Shown here: piece after piece, positions 16,192-24,719 of the stretch
Position numbering within the stretch: position 1 is the stretch's first letter
How the letters are laid out: each line of letters opens with the position of its first letter
Assembly: GCA_045221575.1 (NCBI GenBank)
Contig: JBGUWU010000019.1
Location: 46,318-110,317 of the forward strand
Length of the DNA stretch: 64,000 nt
Source of the DNA: Scybalousia_A sp045221575
GTDB taxonomy: Bacteria; Bacteroidota; Bacteroidia; Bacteroidales; P3
Reading direction: 5' to 3'
Program-made: the position numbers and the translations under genes
Notes under the pieces: generated by a model
Databases searched by the model: none
The model's input: the letters and a program-made list of their open reading frames with translations, nothing else
Told to the model about the DNA's origin: nothing

Positions 16192-17826
16192 TTATTTTTT
16201 CAAAATATCTTTGTATTTCGTTGTGTCGTGAAGAAGAGTAACTGCCTTCTGCACTTCAGCATCATGATTTATATATGCTTCTATTCTACCCTTTTGATTA
16301 TAATATCTAACGACTATTTCACTTAGCAACACTTCACTTATTTCGTCCTTAAATTTGTATAAATCATTCTCCTTATCTTTTTCTATTTTATGTTTCATCT
16401 CATCAAGTTGGTTAAGTATATTTTCATCACACTTATCCTTCTTCGCTACATCTAAAAGTTCTTTCAATGAATACTCTGTAGGTGTTGTATAAGAATAGTC
16501 CTTATTATTTAAGTATGATACAAAGTCTGCGTAAATATCATCGGTTATTTTAAAGTCTTTAGCACTTGGTATAGATTTATGTTTTCTCGCAAATTCTGTA
16601 GCATAATCAAATATAAGGCTTTTACCGACAAGAGAGAAAAGAATAGTACTTCCATATTCTGGTTCTATTGTTATATCTGGTTCTATACCATATCCGTCAT
16701 AAACAACTCTACCATTTTTTGTTTTAAAAACTGTACGCAAAGTGTCATTAATTTTATTTGCTCTACCCAAAGAATCTCTATGAGAATAATCTATTGCTTG
16801 AATACATCTACCACTTGGAATATAATATTTAGATACTGTTACTTTCATCTGTGAATTATAAACAAGAGGAAGAACATTTTGAACCAATCCTTTACCAAAA
16901 CTTCTTTGACCCATTATAACAGCACGATCTATATCTTGCAAACTACCTGCTACTATCTCACTTGCAGAAGCAGAAGAACCATCAACCAAAACCACTACAG
17001 GAATGTCTGTATCTATGGCTTTTTTCATAGTTCTAAATGTTTGATTTTTTTCCTTTGATTTTCCTTTTGTGCTAACTACTACTTGTCCTTTATCAACAAA
17101 AATATTAACGATATCTACTGCTTCATTCAATAGACCTCCACCATTGCCTCTTAAGTCTAAAATAAGCCCTTTAATATTTTGTTTTTTTAAAGTGTTGAAA
17201 GCGTTTAATACATTATTGGCAGCATTTTTTGTAAATTCATTAAGCTTTATATAACCTAAATCTTCCCCTATTATACCGCTATAAGGAACATTTGGAAGAG
17301 TTATTTCTTTTCTTTTGAAACTAAAAGTCTTTTCTTCTTCATTTCTCATTACCTTAACGGTAATAGTTGAGCCTGCTTGACCTCTTAGTATTTCTCTAAC
17401 TTGATCTGAGTTTTTTCCCTTAGCACTTTGACCATTTACTTCTATAATAAGGTCGCCTGCTTTCAATCCAGCTTCGTATGCTGGCAAACCTTCATATGGT
17501 TCAGAAATATAAACGCTATCGCCTTTTTGATGAATCAAAGCACCAATACCGCCATATTCTCCTAATAATTGTAGTTTAACATCTTCCAAGTCGGATTCAG
17601 GATAATAATTGGTATATGGATCTAACTTTGCAAGCATAGCATCTATTGCTGTTTTTATAAGCTCACCTTCGTTTATATCATCAACGTATGTGGTATAAAG
17701 AGTTTTATATACTGAAGAAAATATCTCAAGATTCTTTGAGAGTTCAAAACTTCTATCTGTTTTGTTTTCTTGAGCTATAACAGATAAAGCGAAAAAACAA
17801 AATAATATCACAAATGCTTTTTTCAT
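16192..17826 (-). CDS. C-terminal processing peptidase, S41 family (PDZ protease)
   Basis: A 544-residue exported serine protease (signal peptide MKKAFVILFCFFALSVIAQ). An N-terminal helical region contains AMLAKLDPYTNYYPES. A PDZ domain is at about 90-170 (GEYGGIGALIHQKGD, GLPAYEAGLKAGDLIIEVNG). The catalytic domain has LRGNGGGLL and the SASASE motif with Ser287. Lys312 lies in SFGKG 25 residues later, the Ser/Lys dyad spacing of Prc/CtpA. Such proteases trim C-termini of periplasmic proteins. The C-terminal 170 residues are an extended helical tail seen in Bacteroidota homologues. A TATCTTTG -7 element is at 17855-17862 (minus). It is the first gene of a three-gene operon. Confidence 0.93.
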   Translation of the reverse strand: MKKAFVILFCFFALSVIAQENKTDRSFELSKNLEIFSSVYKTLYTTYVDDINEGELIKTAIDAMLAKLDPYTNYYPESDLEDVKLQLLGEYGGIGALIHQKGDSVYISEPYEGLPAYEAGLKAGDLIIEVNGQSAKGKNSDQVREILRGQAGSTITVKVMRNEEEKTFSFKRKEITLPNVPYSGIIGEDLGYIKLNEFTKNAANNVLNAFNTLKKQNIKGLILDLRGNGGGLLNEAVDIVNIFVDKGQVVVSTKGKSKEKNQTFRTMKKAIDTDIPVVVLVDGSSASASEIVAGSLQDIDRAVIMGQRSFGKGLVQNVLPLVYNSQMKVTVSKYYIPSGRCIQAIDYSHRDSLGRANKINDTLRTVFKTKNGRVVYDGYGIEPDITIEPEYGSTILFSLVGKSLIFDYATEFARKHKSIPSAKDFKITDDIYADFVSYLNNKDYSYTTPTEYSLKELLDVAKKDKCDENILNQLDEMKHKIEKDKENDLYKFKDEISEVLLSEIVVRYYNQKGRIEAYINHDAEVQKAVTLLHDTTKYKDILKK

Positions 17827-17988
17827 ATTAGTAATGTATCTTAAAAAAACGTTGCAAAGATAGTATTTAAAAATAAAAAAATGCTCTTTTTCTATTTTTT
17901 TTTAATAAAATTATCCATTTACAAAATTTATTTATAATTTTGCAAACTAATTTTAACACTGAAAAAAACAAGAAAAAAGCAAAAGAAA

Positions 17989-20157
17989 ATGGCTGTAATA
18001 GGTAAAATAAGAAAACATTTCGGTTGGGGTGTAACAATCATAGTAGCACTTGCAACTCTAGCGTTTATTTTCAACGATTTTGGAAAAAGAAGAGGCCAAG
18101 CTACTGAGATAGCTAAGGTAGATGGAATGGAAGTAAGTTTTTCTGAGTTTGAATCCGCAAGAGAAAAGAACGAGAATACTTACAAAGCTCGTACTCAAGA
18201 CGGCAAACTTACTTCAGAACAACAATTTCAAGTAAAAGCCCAAACATATTATGAATTAGTTAGTGAAAAACTTCTTAGCCGTGAATGTGAGAAGTTAGGC
18301 ATTGTTGTAGGCGAAGAAGAAATGAATGATATGTTCTTAGGTACTTTCCTTTCAAACGAAGTAAAACAATTATTCACAGATCCAACTACAGGTCAATTCA
18401 ATGCTCAAAACGTTCGTCAGGTTATGCAACAATATGATAAAATGCAACCTGAACAACAAGCACAATGGAACCAAATTCAAAAGAATGCTTATTCAGAAAG
18501 ATTAAATTCTAAATATGCATCACTTATAGCAGGTAGTTTTTATATGCCAAAAGCTATGGCAAAACACATCAGCGACACTTACGACCAAACAACAGATGTC
18601 CGCTATGCTGTATTACCATTCTCTTCTATAGATGATGACAAGGTTAAACTTACAGATGAAGATTACCAAAAATACTATGACGAACATAAAAACGAATTTC
18701 GTTTGAGTGAAGAAATGCGTCAAGTAGAATTTGTTAAGTTTGAAGTAGTCCCTTCTCAAGCAGACATAAAAGCTTTGGAAGATTCTGCAATGAGAGTTTT
18801 TGCTGAACTTACTAAGACTGAAAAAGCAGATATGAACGGATTTATTTCTACTTCTTTTGACAATAACTATGACAGTAACTACTACGAACGTTCTGCTCAA
18901 AACATTGTTGCTTTATTCCCTGATACAATATTAAAGGGTAAAGGAGCTGGAAGTATGATTGAGCCAAGAATTGCTGGAAATAATTGGATAATGGGTAAAA
19001 TACTTTCTGAACAATCAAGACCAGATTCAATTAAATTCTCTCTTATAGCTGTATATAACAACAAGACAGGAGCAAGTGAAATAAAACGTACTCCAGAACA
19101 ACAAAGACTTCTTATAGACTCTCTTATGGGAGTAATAAAAGACTCTGCTTCTTTTGTAGAGAATGTTAGTAAATTCTCAGATGACCCTAACACAAAAAAC
19201 AAACTTGGTGATATGGGTTGGGTTACAGACGGAACAATAATGGAAAGCATGTACGAACCAATGATTAATTGTCCTGTTGGTGGCGTATTCCGTTTCACTC
19301 GTCCAGATAGCGTAGGAGAATACATCATAAGAGTAACGGATAAAACTGTTGCTAAACCTAAAATTCAAATAGCATCTGTAGTTATTGGTATTCGTCCAAG
19401 TGAAACAACAATAAATAATTTCAAAAACAAAGCTGATGACTTTTTAGCTAAATCAAAGAACCTTGAAACTATGAAATCATTAGCAAGTAAACAAAATACT
19501 AATGTTCTTACTTCAACTATCAACGCTATGTCTTACCAATTAGACGGAACTCCTTACGCAAGAGAAGCTATTTGCTGGGCATTTGGCGATGTTGAAAAAG
19601 GTGATGTAGCAAATACTGTTTATGAACTACAAGATGCTAACCAATACAACACAATGTTTATTGTTATTGGTTTGAAAGATATCCAAGAAAAAGGATTTAT
19701 GACTCTTGCTCAACTAAAAGAAAATCCTCAGTTTGTACGTATAGTAAAAATGGAAAAGAAAGCACAAATACTTATGAAGAAAGCTAACGATATTCTTAAA
19801 ACAACTAACTCAATAGATGCTTTCGCTCTACAAGCTAAAGTTACTGTTGATACTGTTACAGGTGTTGATTTTTCTTCTCCTTACTTTGGCAAGGCAGGTG
19901 CTGAAATGAGACTTGTAGGAAAACTTTCTGCAGTAAAGAACACAGGCTTACTAAAAACAGCTGTTAAGGGTTTCAACGGAGTTTATGCAGTTCAAGTTGA
20001 TAAGATTTCTAAGCGTGCAGTTAAAGAAGATTTCAATATGATTTGCCAAACATACAACCAACGTATGCAACAAAGAATGCAACAACTAAACCCTATTGCT
20101 ATTCTTTACAGAGATGCAAAAGTAAAAAACAACTTCGTTCAATTTGTAAATAAATAA
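17989..20157 (+). CDS. PpiD-like periplasmic peptidyl-prolyl isomerase / SurA_N chaperone
   Basis: A 722-residue protein with one N-terminal membrane anchor (GWGVTIIVALATLAFIFNDFG, residues about 12-32), after which the chain faces the periplasm. Next come a SurA_N-like helical domain (VDGMEVSFSEFESAREKNEN) and a parvulin-type rotamase domain around residues 340-450 (VENVSKFSDDPNTKNKLGDM then GWVTDGTIMESM). PpiD assists folding of exported proteins leaving the Sec translocon. Length and layout match Bacteroidota PpiD homologues. A TAATTTTG -7 element at 17935-17942 precedes the ATG. A strong terminator follows, so it is monocistronic. It faces away from the S41 protease operon. Both may serve envelope quality control. 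Confidence 0.9.
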   Translation: MAVIGKIRKHFGWGVTIIVALATLAFIFNDFGKRRGQATEIAKVDGMEVSFSEFESAREKNENTYKARTQDGKLTSEQQFQVKAQTYYELVSEKLLSRECEKLGIVVGEEEMNDMFLGTFLSNEVKQLFTDPTTGQFNAQNVRQVMQQYDKMQPEQQAQWNQIQKNAYSERLNSKYASLIAGSFYMPKAMAKHISDTYDQTTDVRYAVLPFSSIDDDKVKLTDEDYQKYYDEHKNEFRLSEEMRQVEFVKFEVVPSQADIKALEDSAMRVFAELTKTEKADMNGFISTSFDNNYDSNYYERSAQNIVALFPDTILKGKGAGSMIEPRIAGNNWIMGKILSEQSRPDSIKFSLIAVYNNKTGASEIKRTPEQQRLLIDSLMGVIKDSASFVENVSKFSDDPNTKNKLGDMGWVTDGTIMESMYEPMINCPVGGVFRFTRPDSVGEYIIRVTDKTVAKPKIQIASVVIGIRPSETTINNFKNKADDFLAKSKNLETMKSLASKQNTNVLTSTINAMSYQLDGTPYAREAICWAFGDVEKGDVANTVYELQDANQYNTMFIVIGLKDIQEKGFMTLAQLKENPQFVRIVKMEKKAQILMKKANDILKTTNSIDAFALQAKVTVDTVTGVDFSSPYFGKAGAEMRLVGKLSAVKNTGLLKTAVKGFNGVYAVQVDKISKRAVKEDFNMICQTYNQRMQQRMQQLNPIAILYRDAKVKNNFVQFVNK

Positions 20158-20184
20158 TAAATAACGAATTACTTTTAAATTAAT

Positions 20185-20224
20185 AAAGATGGTCTTGCTT
20201 AAAAAGTAAGACTATCTTTTTTTT
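20185..20224 (+). terminator. Terminator of the PpiD-like gene
   Basis: AAAGATGGTCTTGCTT (20185-20200) pairs with AAGTAAGACTATCTTT around a short A-rich loop with G-U pairs, followed by a run of T residues. Confidence 0.85.
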
Positions 20225-20313
20225 ATCTTGGTGTAAAATAATAGACAGAAATCAACGTTATCTAATTGCTTACTTAATTTTTGAATTAATTAATCAAATA
20301 AAAATATACGTAT

Positions 20314-22080
20314 ATGAAGAAAAGAAACATTTTTATTGCCTTTTTTGTTGCGGTTACTATATTGACAGCAATGCAAACTAAGGCTTGTACTAATTTCCTT
20401 TTTACTAAAGGTGCAACCAAAGACGGTTCTACAATGATTACTTATGCTGCAGATTCTCACACTCTTTATGGAGAACTGTATTACACTCGTGCAGCACAAT
20501 ATGCAGCAGGAACAATGATTCAAGTAATAGAATGGGATACCGGCAAACCTCTTATCAAGATTCCTCAGGTAGCACAAACATACACAACTGTTGGAAATAT
20601 GAACGAATGGGGTTTAACTATTGGTGAAACAACTTATGGCGGTAGAGAAGAATGCTGGGATTTAGGCAATGGTATTGACTATGGTTCTCTTATCTACCTT
20701 ACTCTTCAAAGAGCAAAAACAGCAAGAGAAGCTATAAAAACTATAGCAGAGTTTATGGCTACTTACGGTTATGCTTCAGAAGGAGAGAGTTTTTCTATTG
20801 CTGATGGTGATGAAGTTTGGATTATGGAACTTATCGGCAAAGGAAAACCTGTAATGGATACTATAAAAGATAAAAAAGGTAATGTAAAGTCTATCAAAGC
20901 AAATAAAAAATGGACTAAAGGTGGAGTTTGGGTTGCAAGAAGAATACCTGATGGTTATGTTTGTGGTCATGCTAACCAAGCTCGTATAACTACTTTCCCT
21001 TGGCAAAAGAAAGGTTCTTTTGTAAGTATCTCTTCTAAGAATCTAAAAGAAATATTCCGTCCTGAAGTAGAAACAGTTTATGCAGCAGATGTCGCTGAGT
21101 TTGCAAGAATGAAAGGTTGGTATAATGGTAAAGATGAAGACTTTTCTTTCTCTGACACATACGCTCCTTTAACATTCTCTGGTGCAAGAGGTTGTGAAGC
21201 AAGAGTATATGCTATGTTCAACAGAGTTAATGGTAACATGAAACAATATGAATCTTACGCTATGGGTAAAAACCTAAAGAATCGTATGCCTTTATGGATT
21301 AAACCAGATCATAAGATCTCAGTTAATGAAGCCATGGACCTAATGCGTGATTACTATCAGGGAACTCCTATGGATATGTCTAAAGATTTAGGAGCAGGTC
21401 CTTTCAAATGTCCTTACAGATGGAGACCTATGAATTGGGAAGTTGATGGACAAAAATATGTACATGAAAGAGCTACTTCTACTCAACAAACAGGTTTTTC
21501 TTTTGTTGCACAAACTCGTAGCTGGATGCCTGCAAAAGCAAAAGGTATTCTTTGGTTTGGTGTCGATGATACTTATACTACTGTCTATGTTCCTATGTAC
21601 TCTTCTATCAATGAAACTCCTATAAACTTCAAAGAAGGCAACGGTTCTATGACAGAATATTCTCCTACATCTGCTTTCTGGAAGTTTAACCAAGTATCCA
21701 ACTTCGTTTATACTCGTTGGAGTGATATGATTGTTGATTTACAAAAAGTTCAATCTCGTTTGGAGACTTCTTTTGTTGAACAGGTTAATAAACTTGACGC
21801 AAAAGTAAAAAATATGACTGAAAGCCAAATGAGAAATGAACTAACTAAGTTCTCTCTTGCTAAAGCCGAACAAACATTTACTGAATGGTCAAACTTATAT
21901 AACTATCTATTAGTAAAATATATTGACGGAAACATCAAGAAAGAAAAAGACGGAAAGTTTGAAGAAACAGGCTACAGAAAAGGTGATGCAGTATTTCCTA
22001 AACAACCTGCTTACCCTGCTGAATGGTATAGAATGATAGTTAAAGACCACGGCGACGTTATCAAAGATTTAAGCGAATAA
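20314..22080 (+). CDS. C69-family dipeptidase (U34)
   Basis: A 588-residue member of the N-terminal-nucleophile peptidase family C69. The signal peptide MKKRNIFIAFFVAVTILTAM is followed by QTKA and then Cys25, the predicted catalytic residue, in ACTNFLFTKGATKDGS. Cys must become the new N-terminus after cleavage, as in the family. Other conserved pieces are YAADSHTLYGELY, NEWGLTIGETTYGG, WIMELIGKGKP and GHANQARI. These enzymes hydrolyse dipeptides in the periplasm, fitting peptide-based growth together with the S9 peptidase at 5608. No clear -33/-7 promoter was found in the 156-bp upstream gap, which also holds the preceding terminator. A perfect terminator follows at 22102-22136. Confidence 0.9.
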   Translation: MKKRNIFIAFFVAVTILTAMQTKACTNFLFTKGATKDGSTMITYAADSHTLYGELYYTRAAQYAAGTMIQVIEWDTGKPLIKIPQVAQTYTTVGNMNEWGLTIGETTYGGREECWDLGNGIDYGSLIYLTLQRAKTAREAIKTIAEFMATYGYASEGESFSIADGDEVWIMELIGKGKPVMDTIKDKKGNVKSIKANKKWTKGGVWVARRIPDGYVCGHANQARITTFPWQKKGSFVSISSKNLKEIFRPEVETVYAADVAEFARMKGWYNGKDEDFSFSDTYAPLTFSGARGCEARVYAMFNRVNGNMKQYESYAMGKNLKNRMPLWIKPDHKISVNEAMDLMRDYYQGTPMDMSKDLGAGPFKCPYRWRPMNWEVDGQKYVHERATSTQQTGFSFVAQTRSWMPAKAKGILWFGVDDTYTTVYVPMYSSINETPINFKEGNGSMTEYSPTSAFWKFNQVSNFVYTRWSDMIVDLQKVQSRLETSFVEQVNKLDAKVKNMTESQMRNELTKFSLAKAEQTFTEWSNLYNYLLVKYIDGNIKKEKDGKFEETGYRKGDAVFPKQPAYPAEWYRMIVKDHGDVIKDLSE

Positions 22081-22101
22081 ATCAAAATAACACAATAAAA
22101 T

Positions 22102-22140
22102 AAAGTGTCTTGTAAATAGTTTTTACAAGACACTTTTCTT
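22102..22140 (+). terminator. Terminator of the C69 peptidase gene
   Basis: AAAGTGTCTTGTAAA (22102-22116) and TTTACAAGACACTTT (22122-22136) are perfect 15-nt complements with a 5-nt loop, then TTCTTTTT. Confidence 0.9.
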
Positions 22141-22193
22141 TTTATTTGTAGCAATAACTAAAATCGTAAAAAATATGTAATAATAAAAAAGTA

Positions 22194-22676
22194 TTATTCC
22201 TTAATTTCTTCTATACAGCATAGACTCATTACAATTTCAGTATAATTACGCCAACCTCCATGTGGAATATACAATAAGCCTGTTACCCTCACTTTTTTAT
22301 TACCAAATTGTTTGGCAAAGGCTTCTCCATCATATACAAAATCAGGAACAAGCATAAAAAAAGAATCTTTTTTCTGTATAGGTCCTGTGTGATTATCATA
22401 TTGAAATTCCTCCAAAACAAAAGACTTTGTATCTTCGTCAAGATATGGAAAGACATCTATTTCTTTGTCCAACTCCAAAACAAATGAAATAGTTTCATTA
22501 ATCCCATCTGTTTTCTGATATTCATCTATTCTCTTGCTCTCTCCTGTATTATCATGAAGATACATTCTTAGCACACCATCAAGCGTTATTTCCTTTGCAT
22601 TTTCACTCCTGTATTGACAGAATGAAACTGTACTAAAGATCAAAGATATGCATATAAATAAAATATTCTTTTTCAT
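22194..22676 (-). CDS. Small exported protein, DUF4431-like
   Basis: I choose the ATG at 22674-22676 (MKKNILFICISLIFSTVSFC), which gives a 160-residue product with a clean signal peptide. A longer frame to 22745 would place 23 polar residues before the signal. The mature part has ISFVLELDKEIDVFPYLDED near the middle and FGNKKVRVTGLLYIPHGGW plus a pair of Cys near the end. This resembles DUF4431 proteins, where a short 'VxGxL' beta strand is followed by a His-rich loop, but similarity is weak and from memory. No operon partner is present. The 490 bp upstream contain two inverted repeats and no other gene. Confidence 0.65.
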   Translation of the reverse strand: MKKNILFICISLIFSTVSFCQYRSENAKEITLDGVLRMYLHDNTGESKRIDEYQKTDGINETISFVLELDKEIDVFPYLDEDTKSFVLEEFQYDNHTGPIQKKDSFFMLVPDFVYDGEAFAKQFGNKKVRVTGLLYIPHGGWRNYTEIVMSLCCIEEIKE

Positions 22677-23080
22677 ATAATTTTTATAAATGTTTTTATA
22701 CTTAATATTGGAATACAAAAATAATAAATTGTTTAAGCTACGCAAAAATATAATATAAAAAGTTGATGACGATGATATTATATTTTTAGAAAAAATATAA
22801 TATCAACTTGTTTATCAGATATTTATACCGCAAAAAAAATATTTTACATAAACAACTATTTCTTAGAATCAAAGAAAAGAATCTTGATTGTTTTTTGGCT
22901 GTTACATTACTTAAAGATATCTCAAAAAAAGAGTTGATTTTATTTTCTTAAAATCAACTCTTTTTTCATCGTAATTTTAGATAAATATAAATTATTGAAA
23001 ACGTGTTTATTAACTGTTCCACAAAAATATCTTTGGACTTTATCCCAACATTGACTATCTTTACACCAATAACAAAAATT
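22677..23080. other. AT-rich gene-free stretch with two strong inverted repeats
   Basis: No coding region is supported here. A perfect 15-bp inverted repeat with a 3-nt loop lies at 22773-22805 (arms start TGATATTATATTTTT). A second hairpin at 22924-22966 has stem GAGTTGATTTT (22931-22941) / AAAATCAACTC (22950-22960), flanked by A-run and T-run, and looks like a bidirectional terminator although no gene ends nearby. An unrecognised small RNA between them is possible, but I could not define one. Confidence 0.5.
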
Positions 23081-23180
23081 TCGTCTGTAGAAGAAAAAAT
23101 GTAACTTTTTGTAAAAATTTTCGTCTATAAAAGAAAAAATATATATTTTTGCAAAAAGTTTCGTCTATGGAAGAAAAATT
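23081..23180 (+). repeat. 40-bp tandem repeat running into the ATPase start
   Basis: TCGTCT occurs at 23081, 23121 and 23161, exactly 40 bp apart. Each is followed by a similar block (TRTRRAAGAAAAA then AT-rich sequence and a TTTTTG). The third copy includes the start codon ATG at 23167 and the first codons of the ATPase gene. The second copy contains TATTTTTG (23144-23151), a -7 element match. Confidence 0.8.
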
Positions 23181-24435
23181 TAATAAGATAAAACAATACA
23201 ATTATTGGACTAAAAAGAGTCTATCGGTAGGATTTGTTAGAAGTGTTTATACTGAAAAGATAAGCCAATTTATTGGCAACAGATTAATAAAAGTACTTGT
23301 AGGACAAAGACGTGTTGGCAAAAGTTTCTTGCTTAGACAAATAGCCGATAAATTAATACAAGATGGTGTAGACAGAAGGAATATATTTATGCTAAACTTA
23401 GATATATCTGCCTTTGACTTCATCACTACTTATAAAGAGATGCAAGAAATATTTGATTTATATCTTCAGAGAATAAAACCTAAGGGTAAGGTATATATCT
23501 TTATAGACGAAATACAGAATATAGAGGGTTGGGAGAAATTTGTTAATTCTTATTCTCAAGATTACTTATCCGATTATGAGATATTTATAACCGGTTCTAA
23601 CTCTAAGATGCTTTCTTCTGAATTAGCCACGCTTCTTTCTGGACGATATGTAAAATTTGAAGTATTTCCTTTCTCTTTTTCTGAATATTGTCAAATAACT
23701 AATCAAGAAGAGAATAAATCATCATATATCAACTATATAAAAAAAGGAGGTATGCCTGAACTGTTTAATCTCAACGGTGAAGAAATTGAAAGAAACTATA
23801 TCTCTACTCTCAAAGATACTATTCTCCTTAGGGATATTATGCAGAGAAACAATATAAAAGATGTAAAACTTTTGGAAGATTTGTTTATATATCTTATTAA
23901 TAACACATCTAACCTATTCTCTGTTAATAGTATTGTAAATTACTATAAATCCAAAGGGAAAAAAGTTACTTACGATACTATTGCATTATACTTATCCTAT
24001 ATCCAGGACACTTTCCTTATACACAAAGCTGAAAGATATAATATAAAGGGTAAGGAAATTTTATCTGGCGTTTGCAAATATTATGCAAATGATTTGGCTT
24101 TTGAACATTATTTATTTAGAGGTTTACAACATGGTTTAGGCTACAACTTAGAAAACTTACAATACTTAGATTTAAAACGAGCTGGTTATGAGGTATATGT
24201 TGGAAATATAAAAAACAAAGAGATAGATTTTGTGGCAATTAAAGGAGATAGAACTATTTATATTCAAAGCACTTATATGCTTTTAGATGACAACACAATA
24301 GAACGAGAGTATTCCGCATTGGAAAGCATAAAAGACAATTACGAAAAATATGTTGTTTCCTTAGACGATATACCTTTAAAATCTAAAGATGGCATTCAAA
24401 ATATTACTGCTTGGAATTTTCATTCAGTAATATAA
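23167..24435 (+). CDS. AAA ATPase with DUF4143 / PD-(D/E)xK-like C-terminus
   Basis: I take ATG 23167 as the start (422 residues, MEEKFNKIKQYNYWTKKS). The in-frame TTG at 23149 belongs to the promoter-like TATTTTTG. The ATPase domain has Walker A GQRRVGKS at about residues 48-55, Walker B KVYIFIDEIQNIEGW, and the sensor segment IFITGSNSKMLSSELATLLSGRY in pieces. A winged-helix-like middle (SVNSIVNYYKSKGKKVTYDT) precedes a restriction-enzyme-like end with KEIDFVAIKG and YIQSTY. This family is abundant in anaerobes and often linked to mobile or defence contexts, but its role is unproven. There are no adjacent partner genes. The 40-bp tandem repeat covers its start. Confidence 0.85.
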   Translation: MEEKFNKIKQYNYWTKKSLSVGFVRSVYTEKISQFIGNRLIKVLVGQRRVGKSFLLRQIADKLIQDGVDRRNIFMLNLDISAFDFITTYKEMQEIFDLYLQRIKPKGKVYIFIDEIQNIEGWEKFVNSYSQDYLSDYEIFITGSNSKMLSSELATLLSGRYVKFEVFPFSFSEYCQITNQEENKSSYINYIKKGGMPELFNLNGEEIERNYISTLKDTILLRDIMQRNNIKDVKLLEDLFIYLINNTSNLFSVNSIVNYYKSKGKKVTYDTIALYLSYIQDTFLIHKAERYNIKGKEILSGVCKYYANDLAFEHYLFRGLQHGLGYNLENLQYLDLKRAGYEVYVGNIKNKEIDFVAIKGDRTIYIQSTYMLLDDNTIEREYSALESIKDNYEKYVVSLDDIPLKSKDGIQNITAWNFHSVI

Positions 24436-24719
24436 TAATGATTTTTCAACCTCTCGGCTTAAACTTTCTTAGATTTGGTTTTGATAAACAAAAAAAATTG
24501 TTTTGTTTTCGCAACTCTTTGTCTTAGAAAAACAAAGCCAGGTCTCAATATTTTGAAATGAGGAATTAATAATCAGACATTACATTCTTGCAATAAGAAA
24601 ACGCTGAAATAAAAAATAAGTTCGTAAAAATTAACTCATTTCAATAAGATGTAGTAATTTTGCAGAACTTTTTTATAGTCAATAACAAAAAATAGAAATA
24701 GGAACATATATTTAAAATT
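24436..24719. promoter_or_regulatory. korAB upstream region with -7 element
   Basis: The 284-bp gap has TAATTTTG at 24655-24662, a -7 match without a clear TTG at -33. It lies 57 bp ahead of the korA ATG. No coding region is seen in the rest of the gap. Confidence 0.55.

Noticed and set aside
23149..23166. TTG start for the AAA ATPase
   Set aside because: It overlaps TATTTTTG (23144-23151), and ATG 23167 gives the expected N-terminus.
24436..24660. Small gene between ATPase and korA
   Set aside because: No frame of useful length or signal sequence. AT-rich with scattered stops.
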